64,000 nucleotides of DNA, taken from Sulfurospirillum sp. UBA4058. GTDB taxonomy: Bacteria > Campylobacterota > Campylobacteria > Campylobacterales > Sulfurospirillaceae. How positions within the stretch are numbered: position 1 is the first letter of the stretch; each line of letters starts with the position of its first letter. The DNA lies in assembly GCA_002382085.1 (NCBI GenBank), contig DFZK01000012.1, positions 1 to 64,000 on the forward strand, read 5' to 3'. This document shows positions 7,448-15,928 of the stretch, one piece after another. The notes under the pieces were generated by a model. The model saw nothing but the letters and a program-made list of their open reading frames with translations, did not search any database and was not told the origin of the DNA. A program made the translations under genes and the position numbers.

Positions 7448-9640
7448 TTGGCAAAAAATCAAAATGAGTTGCTCAGGCGTATTATCCCGTATTTAGAACC
7501 GATCATTAAGTCGAAAGACTTAACGATTGTCGTTTTTATCGTTGCGATTTTAGCGATTATCATCGTTCCGCTTCCCAGCCCCGTACTCGATTTTTTTCTT
7601 GTTATCTCGTTATCTATCTCCGTTTTAATTATTTTGATTTCGCTTTATATTCCTAAACCGACCGATTTAACCACATTTCCGACGCTTATTTTGATCATTA
7701 CACTCTATCGTTTGGCATTGAATATTTCGACGACGCGTATGATTTTAACCAACGGACACCACGGGCCGGACGCGGTAAGCGAGATTATTTCGAGCTTCGG
7801 ACAATTCGTCGTCGGCGGCAATTACGTTATCGGCGTTATCGTCTTTTCGATTCTCGTTTTAATCAATTTTATGGTTATTACCAAAGGTTCGACCCGCGTT
7901 GCGGAAGTTGCGGCACGTTTTACCTTAGATGCAATGCCCGGAAAGCAAATGGCGATCGATGCCGACCTAAATGCCGGACTCATCGACGAAAAAGCGGCAC
8001 GTAAACGCCGTGAAGAGATCATTCAAGAAGCCAACTTCTACGGAGCGATGGACGGTTCGAGTAAATTCGTCAAAGGCGACGCCGTTGCGGGTATTATCAT
8101 TACGATCATTAACATTATCGGCGGCTTTTTGATCGGAGCGTTTCAACACGGACTCGACTTAGCGACCAGTGCGTCAACCTATACGATTTTGACGATCGGA
8201 GACGGCCTGGTTTCCCAACTTCCGGCACTCATTACCTCGACAGCGACGGGTATTATTATCACGCGCGCCAATAAAGCCGATGAATCAAGCTTTTCCGACG
8301 GAGCGGTCAACCAACTCTTCGGCGACTACAAAACATTGGCGATCGTCGGATTTATTTTGGTTCTTTTTGCCTTAGTTCCCGGACTGCCTACCCTTTCGCT
8401 TGCATTTGTCGGATTGATCTTTTTAGGCTTGGCGTACTTGATCAAACAAACGCACGACGGTCATTTCTCGTTACAGTCTTTTTTTGCGTCCACGCCCGCA
8501 TCCGTGCAAAAAGCCAAGCAAGAGGCCGAAGCGAAAGCACAAACGTCCCAAGCGCCGAAAAAAAGTCCCGAAGAGTTGCGCAAAGAAGAAGAAAACACGC
8601 TAAACGATATTTTGAAATTGGAAATTTTAGAGCTCGATTTGGGGTACCAACTCATCAAATTAGCCGATCCGGCACAAGGCGGCGATCTTCTCGATCGCGT
8701 GAAAAGTATGCGTCGCAAAATTGCCTCCGATTTCGGTTATTTGATCCCACAAGTTCGTATCCGCGATAATTTGCACCTTGCGCCGAACCATTACCAACTT
8801 TTATTAAAAGGTATCGAAATCGGCAGCGGCGAAATCTATCCCGATAAATTTTTGGCAATGGACAGCGGCCTCACCATCGATAAAGTTCAAGGTATTCCGA
8901 CCAAAGAGCCTGCTTTCGGGCTAGATGCGATTTGGATCGACGCCAATATCAAAGAAGACGCGATTATTAAAGGCTACACGACGGTCGATCCGGCAACCGT
9001 TATTTCAACGCATTTAAGCGAACTCATTAAAAAATACTCCGAGGAGTTGCTCACGCGCCAAGAGGTTCAAAGCCTGATCGACAAACTCCAAAAAGATTAT
9101 CCGGTCGTCGTGGGCGATTGTTTAAAAGTCGCCAATATCGGGCTCATTCAAAAAGTGCTCAAAACCTTGTTGCATGAAAAAATTCCGATTAAAGATCTTC
9201 TGACGATCGTTGAGACGATCAGCGACGTTGCCGAAATCACGAAGAACGTTTCGATTATCGTCGAGCAGGTACGCGCACGACTTGCCCGCGTGATTACGAA
9301 ACTGTATAAAGACGAAAACGGCGTTTTGAAACTTTTAACGTTTAACGCCGCAACCGAACAAAAATTGCTAGATTCTCTCAAAGAACGCGACGGCGTACGC
9401 GATTTGATGCTCAACATCGGGCAGATCAATCTCTTGGTTAAAGTCTGTAGCGACGAGGCGGGGAAGCTGTTGCATAAAGGCATTGCGCCGGTCATTATCA
9501 TCGTCGATCCGATGCTTCGTAAATCGTTATCGGACATTTTTGAAAAGTTCGGTCTCGATATCGTGGTTCTTTCGCATGCGGAGATCGATTCGGCTTCAAA
9601 ATTTGAAGTGATGGGTTCCATCGAAATCGACAAACTTTAA
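7448..9640 (+). CDS. flhA: Flagellar biosynthesis protein FlhA
   Basis: Inner-membrane export gate of the flagellar type III apparatus, 730 aa. The N-terminal half has about eight membrane helices (e.g. VVFIVAILAIIIVPLP and LDFFLVISLSISVLIILI). The conserved FHIPEP-family loop runs from RVAEVAARFTLDAMPGKQMA through DADLNAGLIDEKAARKRR, with the Asp of DADLNAG as a key residue. The C-terminal cytosolic domain (from about 370) forms the chaperone-binding ring. The start is TTG 7448, with GAGG 6 nt upstream. An acidic/Gln/Ala linker (KQEAEAKAQTSQAPKKSPEE) precedes the cytosolic domain. Cotranscribed with the Rrf2 regulator; a TTACATGTAA copy follows the stop. Confidence 0.97.
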   Translation: MAKNQNELLRRIIPYLEPIIKSKDLTIVVFIVAILAIIIVPLPSPVLDFFLVISLSISVLIILISLYIPKPTDLTTFPTLILIITLYRLALNISTTRMILTNGHHGPDAVSEIISSFGQFVVGGNYVIGVIVFSILVLINFMVITKGSTRVAEVAARFTLDAMPGKQMAIDADLNAGLIDEKAARKRREEIIQEANFYGAMDGSSKFVKGDAVAGIIITIINIIGGFLIGAFQHGLDLATSASTYTILTIGDGLVSQLPALITSTATGIIITRANKADESSFSDGAVNQLFGDYKTLAIVGFILVLFALVPGLPTLSLAFVGLIFLGLAYLIKQTHDGHFSLQSFFASTPASVQKAKQEAEAKAQTSQAPKKSPEELRKEEENTLNDILKLEILELDLGYQLIKLADPAQGGDLLDRVKSMRRKIASDFGYLIPQVRIRDNLHLAPNHYQLLLKGIEIGSGEIYPDKFLAMDSGLTIDKVQGIPTKEPAFGLDAIWIDANIKEDAIIKGYTTVDPATVISTHLSELIKKYSEELLTRQEVQSLIDKLQKDYPVVVGDCLKVANIGLIQKVLKTLLHEKIPIKDLLTIVETISDVAEITKNVSIIVEQVRARLARVITKLYKDENGVLKLLTFNAATEQKLLDSLKERDGVRDLMLNIGQINLLVKVCSDEAGKLLHKGIAPVIIIVDPMLRKSLSDIFEKFGLDIVVLSHAEIDSASKFEVMGSIEIDKL

Positions 9641-9643
9641 ACT

Positions 9644-9653
9644 TTACATGTAA
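9644..9653. repeat. TTACATGTAA palindrome, intergenic copy
   Basis: Perfect copy between the flhA stop and the DHH phosphoesterase start; its 3' AAGG may serve as part of the ribosome site of the next gene. Confidence 0.8.
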
Positions 9654-9661
9654 GGATTTTT

Positions 9662-10687
9662 ATGAATTATCTTCTCCACCACCTCTCACATACGGACCTA
9701 GACGGCTACGGTTGTCAGATGGTGAGTGCACGCTATTTTGACTCGATCGCCTTTTACAATTCCAACTACGGCAAAGAAATCAACGAATGTTTCAATCAAA
9801 TTTTAGAATCTATCCAAGCTTCGTCCATTGAAAAACACGTGATTCTCATCACCGATTTAAACCTTACGATGGAGCAAGCTAAGGAGTTTGAATCCAAAGC
9901 GACGATTTGCGAAAAAGAGATTCAACTGCTCTTGTTGGATCACCACAAATCAGGCTTTGAGTGTGCCGAAACCTTTGAATGGTATTACCTCGATTCCATG
10001 CGTTGCGCGACCAAAATTACTTATGATTTTTTTAGTTCCCTTTACGGTCACGATGAAAAACTTTCGCATTTCGTCGATGTCGTCAACGCCGTCGATATTT
10101 GGCTGGAAAACGACCCGCATTTTGAGCTCGGAAAAGTCTGTATGGGAATGGTCAGCGGTGCTAAAGAGGTCAATAAAGTGATGTTTCCGCACGAAAATAC
10201 CGCTTATATTTTCAACCTCCTTCAGAATGCACAAACGTTTTTTACGCAAAAGGATGCACATATCGCATTAGACGATGCGGTTCACGGACTCAAAAAAGCT
10301 TTTTTTGAAACACGTCAAAACGATACGCTCAGCAACCTCGTCTCCGCATACAACGTTGTTTTACTGACCAAAGCCAAAGAGCGAATGCGCATTTGCTATA
10401 AAGAGTATCAAGGGATTTTAACCTACAACATCGGCAACGTTTCGGTTATCGGAAACGACTTTTTGACCGCCAATCCCGATTTTGATTTTTTCATGGACGT
10501 AACGTCAAAAAAGACGATTAGTCTACGCTCCAACGGTAAAGTCGACGTCAGTAAGATGGCGGCGCACCTTGCAAACGGCGGCGGGCACCATAACGCAAGC
10601 GGTGGACTTCTCAGCAGTTTTAAAGATGCGTTTACGTATGATGCGATTAAGTCACAAGTGACGAATATTATCGCATCAAAAGGATAA
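9662..10687 (+). CDS. DHH-family phosphoesterase (NrnA-like)
   Basis: 341 aa. The N-terminal DHH domain shows HLSHTDLDGYGCQ (motif I metal site), a later Asp in LITDLN, and the signature LLLDHHKSG; the C-terminal DHHA1 domain ends with GGGHHNASGG, which binds the substrate phosphate or base. Such proteins are Mn2+-dependent phosphodiesterases; relatives NrnA and GdpP cut oligoribonucleotides, pAp or cyclic di-AMP. This member lacks PAS/GGDEF or membrane segments, so a cytoplasmic nano-RNase or pAp phosphatase role is the best inference. It is followed after 3 nt by a conserved acidic protein and sits downstream of flhA as in Campylobacter (Cj0881c-like). Confidence 0.85.
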   Translation: MNYLLHHLSHTDLDGYGCQMVSARYFDSIAFYNSNYGKEINECFNQILESIQASSIEKHVILITDLNLTMEQAKEFESKATICEKEIQLLLLDHHKSGFECAETFEWYYLDSMRCATKITYDFFSSLYGHDEKLSHFVDVVNAVDIWLENDPHFELGKVCMGMVSGAKEVNKVMFPHENTAYIFNLLQNAQTFFTQKDAHIALDDAVHGLKKAFFETRQNDTLSNLVSAYNVVLLTKAKERMRICYKEYQGILTYNIGNVSVIGNDFLTANPDFDFFMDVTSKKTISLRSNGKVDVSKMAAHLANGGGHHNASGGLLSSFKDAFTYDAIKSQVTNIIASKG

Positions 10688-10690
10688 TCT

Positions 10691-10963
10691 ATGGAAAAGA
10701 AAGACCTTCAACACGAACTCCAACGCGCCGAAGAAGAGATCGAAGAGATGGCGATGCAATTAGCCGATATGTTGGGTGCGGCACTCTTTTTTGCAGGTGC
10801 GAAAAAAGAAGACCTTCCTAAAGCGATTGATCTTTATTTAAAAAGTATCGACGAAGTTTTTGAAGACGAAGACGACGATGCGGAGATGGGATTCGACGAA
10901 ATTCTCGAAGTCATTACCTATATGAAAAACAAATACCCTAAATTATTCCACACACAACACTAA
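10691..10963 (+). CDS. Conserved acidic protein of Campylobacterota, unknown function
   Basis: 90 aa, very acidic (EDEDDDAEMGFDE), predicted helical with a hydrophobic central helix (QLADMLGAALFFAGAKKEDL). No signal peptide. It follows the DHH phosphoesterase by 3 nt and has the same neighbour in Campylobacter (Cj0880c-like), so it is a real and conserved partner of that enzyme. I know no function; the shape suggests a small helical adaptor. Confidence 0.75.
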   Translation: MEKKDLQHELQRAEEEIEEMAMQLADMLGAALFFAGAKKEDLPKAIDLYLKSIDEVFEDEDDDAEMGFDEILEVITYMKNKYPKLFHTQH

Positions 10964-10983
10964 AAAGGGGTTTTACCCCTTTT
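10962..10983. terminator. Bidirectional terminator at convergent gene ends
   Basis: AAAAGGGG and CCCCTTTT pair around TTTTA; A and T runs flank both sides, so it can act on both strands. It includes the stop codons of both convergent genes (TAA 10961-10963 on plus, TAA 10975-10973 on minus). Confidence 0.75.
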
Positions 10984-11686
10984 TCTTCGCGATGAACGTT
11001 GCAAAATTTCCCCATTTAAAAAGCGTTTCTATCGTTTCAAATCCGACCTCTTCCAGCATCATTTTGTTTTCGTGTTCGGTATAAGGAATTAAAACGTTTT
11101 CCAAAGCTTCGCGTTTTTGCGCTATCTCAAAATCGCTATACCCTTGCTTGCGCTTAAAATCATAGTACAAATCGATCATCTGCTTATTGAGAACTTTATC
11201 GTCAAAAACGATCTTTTCGCTCAATAACAAGACTCCGTGAGGGTTGAGAGCGTTATAGAGTTTTTGAACAAAAGCACTTCGCTGTAAAGGGCGAATAAAC
11301 TGAAGCATATAATTTGCGATAATCGCATCGTGAGGCTCAAGTACAACCTCGGTAATGTCGGCATTTAAAAAGCGCATCTGCGCTCCGTACGCATGAACTT
11401 TTTGCCGTGCTAGATGCAACATCGCTTCGGAATTATCGACTCCAAGCAACCGATAGCTTTTATCGCTTTTCTTATAAAGCGTCAAAAGCGTGTTGGCGGT
11501 CGAACACCCCAAATCCACGATCGACGCGCAAGGAGGAACGTGACGTACGATATAATCGCATGTTAGCTCGATGACTTCTTTGTAAAAAGGGATGGAACGT
11601 TCCAACATATCGTCGAAAACGACGGCGACGTCTTCGTCGAATTCAAACTGTTTTGAAATCGGTTTTGAAAAAAGCGTATCGTCCAT
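10973..11686 (-). CDS. cmoA: Carboxy-SAM synthase CmoA
   Basis: 237 aa from ATG 11686, which overlaps the stop of ribF by one base (TAATG); the longer frame has no ribosome site. A class I methyltransferase fold with SAM motif IVDLGCSTANTL, then VDNSEAMLHLARQK and NADITEV. The N-terminus FSKPISKQFEFDEDVAVVFDDM is typical of CmoA, which converts SAM and prephenate to carboxy-SAM used by CmoB to make 5-oxyacetyl-uridine at tRNA position 34. Last gene of the rppH-to-cmoA run; in Campylobacter it also follows ribF. Confidence 0.92.
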   Translation of the reverse strand: MDDTLFSKPISKQFEFDEDVAVVFDDMLERSIPFYKEVIELTCDYIVRHVPPCASIVDLGCSTANTLLTLYKKSDKSYRLLGVDNSEAMLHLARQKVHAYGAQMRFLNADITEVVLEPHDAIIANYMLQFIRPLQRSAFVQKLYNALNPHGVLLLSEKIVFDDKVLNKQMIDLYYDFKRKQGYSDFEIAQKREALENVLIPYTEHENKMMLEEVGFETIETLFKWGNFATFIAKKKG

Positions 11687-12549
11687 TACGAAAAATCTCC
11701 CAAATAAAAACGGCATGTTTTCAAAAAGAGACGTGCTTTTTGAATATCCGTTTGAATCTCTTGTTTTAACGCCTCCAAGCTTTCAAATCGTCTGTTTTCA
11801 CGTAGAAAATGCACAAAAGAGAGTTGTACGCTGCCTTCAACATTACCGATATCGAGGTCTAAGATATGCGTTTCAATCGAAAAGCGTCCGTCCGTGCTCT
11901 CTCGAACGCCGATAAACGAAACCGAGTCGTAAATACAATCGCGAATTTTCGTACGCGTTGCATAAACGCCCTCGGCGGGAATCAGATATTCGTGTACTTT
12001 GAGATTGAGCGTGGCAAAAAGGTGTGATTTACCGATCCCCTGCCCCGCAATCACATCGCCGATGATTGCGTATTCGCGTCCTAAAAAGCGATTTGCTTCT
12101 TCTAATTTCGCCTCTTGTAAGTATTCGCGAATCGCACTCGAGTGAACCGAAACGCCTCGATAGCTAAACTCGTCCACGATAACGACTTCGCCGTCAAAAA
12201 AGGTACGTAAATCGTTTGCCGTACACGAACGATGTTTGCCGAAACAAAAATCGTATCCGACGACCAATTTTTTGAGATGAATAAATTCGCGTTTAAGCAG
12301 CGCGACAAACTCTTCGCCGCTCATATTTTTTACTTTGAGAAAATGAAAAAACATACACGGATAGCCCGCATATTCGCTACGCTTAACGCCCGGAGTCAGA
12401 TTGGCTTGATCTTTGTCGATCACGAAAAGCGCACCGTTAGCTCCAAGGTGTTTTAAAAGTTGCCTGTGCCCGACGTGCATACCGTCAAAACTGCCGATGG
12501 CAAGGGTATCGACGCTATCTTTTTTTAAAACAGTAGAACGTTTCAACAT
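11686..12549 (-). CDS. ribF: Bifunctional riboflavin kinase / FAD synthetase
   Basis: 287 aa from ATG 12549 (MLKRSTVLKK), with AAGGA 9 nt upstream; a longer open frame lacks a ribosome site. The N-terminal nucleotidyltransferase domain has AIGSFDGMHVGHRQLL with the HxGH motif and later SSAIREYLQ; the C-terminal riboflavin-kinase barrel has GQGIGKSHLFATLNL, the family's PTAN-type segment altered to FATLN. It makes FMN and then FAD. The start lies inside tlyA by 35 nt and the end touches cmoA, so translation is probably coupled. Confidence 0.93.
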   Translation of the reverse strand: MLKRSTVLKKDSVDTLAIGSFDGMHVGHRQLLKHLGANGALFVIDKDQANLTPGVKRSEYAGYPCMFFHFLKVKNMSGEEFVALLKREFIHLKKLVVGYDFCFGKHRSCTANDLRTFFDGEVVIVDEFSYRGVSVHSSAIREYLQEAKLEEANRFLGREYAIIGDVIAGQGIGKSHLFATLNLKVHEYLIPAEGVYATRTKIRDCIYDSVSFIGVRESTDGRFSIETHILDLDIGNVEGSVQLSFVHFLRENRRFESLEALKQEIQTDIQKARLFLKTCRFYLGDFS

Positions 12550-13228
12550 TCCCCTCTTTTCCTTGTAGCGTTGAATCGCATTTTGAAACCAACGTCCATC
12601 CGAAAGAAAGAGCGTGTGCTTCAAAGCGATGTTGTGCGCGAATGATAGCCGAGCTATCTTTAACCACGCCTTTGGAGGAGCGTTTAACCTCTTTGCCGAC
12701 TTCGAACTGGGGTTTAAACAAAAGAATAATCCAGTCGCGTGCTAAACGATCGATGCTTTCCATAATCGTCGTCAGACTGATAAACGAGACGTCGCAACTC
12801 ACGATACCGTAGGTTTTCTCGGGAGTAAACGTGCGAATGTCGGTATTTTCGTAGACCAAAATACGCTCATCCTCACGTAAACTAACATGTAACTGCTCGC
12901 TTCCGACGTCGACCGCCGTAATCGAGCGCGCTCCCTCTTCCAACCATACCTGCACAAATCCGCCCGTACTGCTTCCGATATCCAAAACCTCTTGATCTTG
13001 GGCTTCGATCATGCGGTATTCGTTTAAAAATCCACGCAATTTAAGCCCCGCACGGCTCACGTAGGCATGAATCTTACTCACTTCAACGCAATCGTTCGCT
13101 ACGACTTCGTAAGCACTTTTTTTCTCAACGTGCCCGTTAACCCAAACACTCCCCTCGGCGATCAGCTCGGAAGCTTTATTACGGCTTTGTGCAAACCCGT
13201 GTTCAAAAACATAGCGATCAAGCCTCAT
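12515..13228 (-). CDS. tlyA: TlyA family rRNA 2'-O-methyltransferase / putative hemolysin
   Basis: 237 aa from ATG 13228 (MRLDRYVFEHG), which overlaps the ligA stop by 11 nt. The N-terminal S4 RNA-binding domain is MRLDRYVFEHGFAQSRNKASELIAEG...VWVNG; the FtsJ-like methyltransferase domain has SAM motif LDIGSSTGGFVQVWLEEG, acidic motif VDVGSEQLH and SCDVSFISL. TlyA methylates cytidines of 16S and 23S rRNA and affects capreomycin sensitivity in other bacteria; hemolytic activity has also been reported. The neighbours ligA and ribF match the Campylobacter order. Confidence 0.93.
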   Translation of the reverse strand: MRLDRYVFEHGFAQSRNKASELIAEGSVWVNGHVEKKSAYEVVANDCVEVSKIHAYVSRAGLKLRGFLNEYRMIEAQDQEVLDIGSSTGGFVQVWLEEGARSITAVDVGSEQLHVSLREDERILVYENTDIRTFTPEKTYGIVSCDVSFISLTTIMESIDRLARDWIILLFKPQFEVGKEVKRSSKGVVKDSSAIIRAQHRFEAHALSFGWTLVSKCDSTLQGKEGNVETFYCFKKR

Positions 13229-15170
13229 CAAGCATCTCCGCCATTTCGTGCTCACTGAGAGTTTTAACGCCGAGTTCTTGTGCCTTGGAGAGTTTACTCC
13301 CCGCATCGTCACCGTAAATCACGAAGTCGGTTTTTTTGGAAACGCTCCCGCTGACTTTTGCCCCCAGTTTTTCAAGCCGTTCTTTAATCGCATCGCGAGA
13401 TTCGCTCATCGCGCCCGTTAAAACAACGGTTTTACCCGTAAAAACCGACTCGGTAATCTCCAATTTCTGACATGTAGGTTCTAAAATCGCCATCAATTCT
13501 TGTGTTTCGTGAGCATTAACGCGAATAAACTCCATCAAGCTTTTCGCCATCTCCTCACCGAATCCCTCTAAAGCAACGACCGCGTCGTAATGCGCCTGTA
13601 ACCATTCGTTGCCGAACGCTCGTGCGATTTTCTTTGCCGCCACTTCGCCGATATGTTCAATCCCTAAGGCATTGATAAATTTTTCTAACGCGACGCCTTT
13701 GCACAACGCAATCGCCTCCAAAAGGTTGCGTGCTTTTTTCTCTTTAAAACCTTCCAACGTTAAAAGATCATCCATTGTAAGCGTAAAAAGGTCTTTGACA
13801 TGTAAGATTAATTTTTGCGCATAAAGCTGCTCGATAATTTTGTCGCCGAGTCCGTCGATGTTGAGTGCTTTTTTAGACACAAAGTGAATCATTGCCCCCA
13901 AAATCCTTGCATCGCACGAAAGATTTTGACACTTAGTCAACGCTCCTTCGTCCAAAAGTTCTTCGCCGCAGACGGGACAATGCGTCGGACGCTTCGGAAC
14001 GATTTCGTCGCCTTTACGCCTTGATTCGAGCACTTTAATAATTTTGGGAATAACGTCGCCGCTTCGAATAATAATCACGGTGTCGTGAATGCGAATATCC
14101 TTGCGCTCTATCTCGTCAAAGTTATGCAAGGTTGCACGTTCGACGATAACGCCCTCGATATTGACCGCCTCGACCTCCGCCACGGGCGTTACCACGCCCG
14201 TACGTCCGACTTGCAGGGTAATAGCGTTGATCGTCGTTACTTTTTCGATCGCCGGAAATTTAAATGCAACCATCCAACGCGGGTATTTCACCGTGTAGCC
14301 TAGCTCTTCTTGCAGTGCAATTTCGTCGATTTTCACGACCATACCGTCCATCATCATTTCAATCGCGTCGCGTGTCGCGATCAGTTCGTTATAGAGGTCA
14401 TGAACCGCTTCGATGTGAGACGTCACGAGAATACGCGGAGGCTTTAAAAAACCCAAACCGTATACATACGCCATGCGTTCGCTCAATCGGCTCTGTATCA
14501 AGGAATTCATCCCGATACCCCAAGGATAAAACATCAACTTACGCTTTGAGGTCACACTCGTATCCAGCTGCCGTAAACTGCCCGCGGCGGCGTTTCGCGG
14601 ATTGGCGAAAAGGGCTTCGCCCGCGCAAAGACGTTCGTCGTTTAAACGCTCGAAATCGGCTTTTTTGATCACGACCTCACCCCTGATTTCAAGCAAACCT
14701 TGATGCTCTATCGTTAAAGGAATCGATGCAATCGTTTTAACGTTTTGCGTGACGTCTTCGCCGATACTTCCATCACCTCGAGTAATCGCCTGTTTTAAAA
14801 AGCCGTGTTCGTAAATGAGGTTCAAACTGGCTCCGTCGAATTTAGGTTCGCAATAAAACGTAAACGTTTCTTTCACTTTTCTAACCCGTTCGATCCACGC
14901 GTCGAGTTCAAACTGATCGAACACGTCTTCCATACTCCACATACGCGCGCCGTGAGCCGCTTTTTCAAAACCCTCAAGCACCTTGCCGCCGACGCGTTTG
15001 GTCGGACTGCTCTCGTCGATTAAAAGCGGATTGGCTTGTTCGTACGCTAAAATCTCATGATACAGAAGGTCATACTCCTCATCGCTTGCCAAAGGAGCGT
15101 CGTCGACGTAATAGGCTTTTGCCCACGTGTTTGCCAATGCAATTTTGTCTAAATAATCGTGATGCGTCAT
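13218..15170 (-). CDS. ligA: NAD+-dependent DNA ligase
   Basis: 650 aa, normal for LigA. N-terminal Ia domain (YYVDDAPLASDEEYDLLYHEI) binds NMN; the adenylation motif is CEPKFDGASLN with catalytic Lys in KFDG. Then the OB fold (VGRTGVVTPVAEVE), a four-Cys zinc finger (CPVCGEE...CQNLSC), helix-hairpin-helix repeats and a C-terminal BRCT domain (FTGKTVVLTGAM). Joins nicks in replication and repair. Overlaps the upstream TSUP gene by 4 nt and tlyA by 11 nt. Confidence 0.98.
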   Translation of the reverse strand: MTHHDYLDKIALANTWAKAYYVDDAPLASDEEYDLLYHEILAYEQANPLLIDESSPTKRVGGKVLEGFEKAAHGARMWSMEDVFDQFELDAWIERVRKVKETFTFYCEPKFDGASLNLIYEHGFLKQAITRGDGSIGEDVTQNVKTIASIPLTIEHQGLLEIRGEVVIKKADFERLNDERLCAGEALFANPRNAAAGSLRQLDTSVTSKRKLMFYPWGIGMNSLIQSRLSERMAYVYGLGFLKPPRILVTSHIEAVHDLYNELIATRDAIEMMMDGMVVKIDEIALQEELGYTVKYPRWMVAFKFPAIEKVTTINAITLQVGRTGVVTPVAEVEAVNIEGVIVERATLHNFDEIERKDIRIHDTVIIIRSGDVIPKIIKVLESRRKGDEIVPKRPTHCPVCGEELLDEGALTKCQNLSCDARILGAMIHFVSKKALNIDGLGDKIIEQLYAQKLILHVKDLFTLTMDDLLTLEGFKEKKARNLLEAIALCKGVALEKFINALGIEHIGEVAAKKIARAFGNEWLQAHYDAVVALEGFGEEMAKSLMEFIRVNAHETQELMAILEPTCQKLEITESVFTGKTVVLTGAMSESRDAIKERLEKLGAKVSGSVSKKTDFVIYGDDAGSKLSKAQELGVKTLSEHEMAEMLDEA

Positions 15171-15928
15171 GAAAAATAACTACCGTAAATAAGTTTGACG
15201 AGCGTTAAAGCAACCATCGTTAAAAAAAAGAGTCGAATAAACTTCACCTCTTTGTGAATAACCATATTGGAGCCCACATAAGCGCCGATCAGTTGTCCCA
15301 TGCCCATTAAAAGCCCCACAAGGAGTAAAACGTTGCCGCTGTATAGAAAAACCGCCAAGGAGACGACGTTGCTCGTAAAATTCATTACTTTCGTTTGAGC
15401 CGTCGCTTTTTTGAGATTTAAACCTAAAAGTGCAACCAAGGCAATCGTCCAAAACGTACCCGTTCCCGGACCGAAAAATCCGTCGTAAAAACCGATACCT
15501 AAACCGAAGATCAAGAAAAAAAGATGCCGTCCCAAATAAGCGTGACGATCGCTTTCGCCCATTTTCGGCGATAAGAGCGTATAAACAAAAATAGCGACGA
15601 GCATCAAAGGAATCGTCTTCGCCAACACGCTTGCATCTAAAAGCAAAATAGCATACGTTCCAAGCGCCGCGCCGATAAACGTATACCAAACGCCGATAGC
15701 AACTTCACGCCAGTGAATGAAGCCTTTGCGAATAAAATTGAACGACGCCATACCGCTTCCAAACGTTCCTTGGAGTTTATTGGTCGCAAGAGCGATATGC
15801 GGCGGCATGCCCGAAGCCAACAAAACGGGAATCGTGATAATCCCTCCGCCTCCGGCGATCGAATCGATAAATCCGGCAATCACGCCCGTCGCAAGGAAAA
15901 TAAGATAGTAGTAAAATTCAAACTCCAT
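15167..15928 (-). CDS. TSUP (TauE/SafE) family membrane permease
   Basis: 253 aa with about eight membrane helices. The family signature GFIDSIAGGGGIITIPVLL at residues 19-37 and its repeat GFYDGFFGPGTGTFW near the middle are both present. TSUP proteins export or import sulfite, sulfoacetate, taurine-derived or other organosulfur anions; substrate cannot be read from sequence. It starts 11 nt inside the preceding Zn-ribbon gene and overlaps ligA, so it is part of the long minus-strand operon. Confidence 0.9.
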   Translation of the reverse strand: MEFEFYYYLIFLATGVIAGFIDSIAGGGGIITIPVLLASGMPPHIALATNKLQGTFGSGMASFNFIRKGFIHWREVAIGVWYTFIGAALGTYAILLLDASVLAKTIPLMLVAIFVYTLLSPKMGESDRHAYLGRHLFFLIFGLGIGFYDGFFGPGTGTFWTIALVALLGLNLKKATAQTKVMNFTSNVVSLAVFLYSGNVLLLVGLLMGMGQLIGAYVGSNMVIHKEVKFIRLFFLTMVALTLVKLIYGSYFS

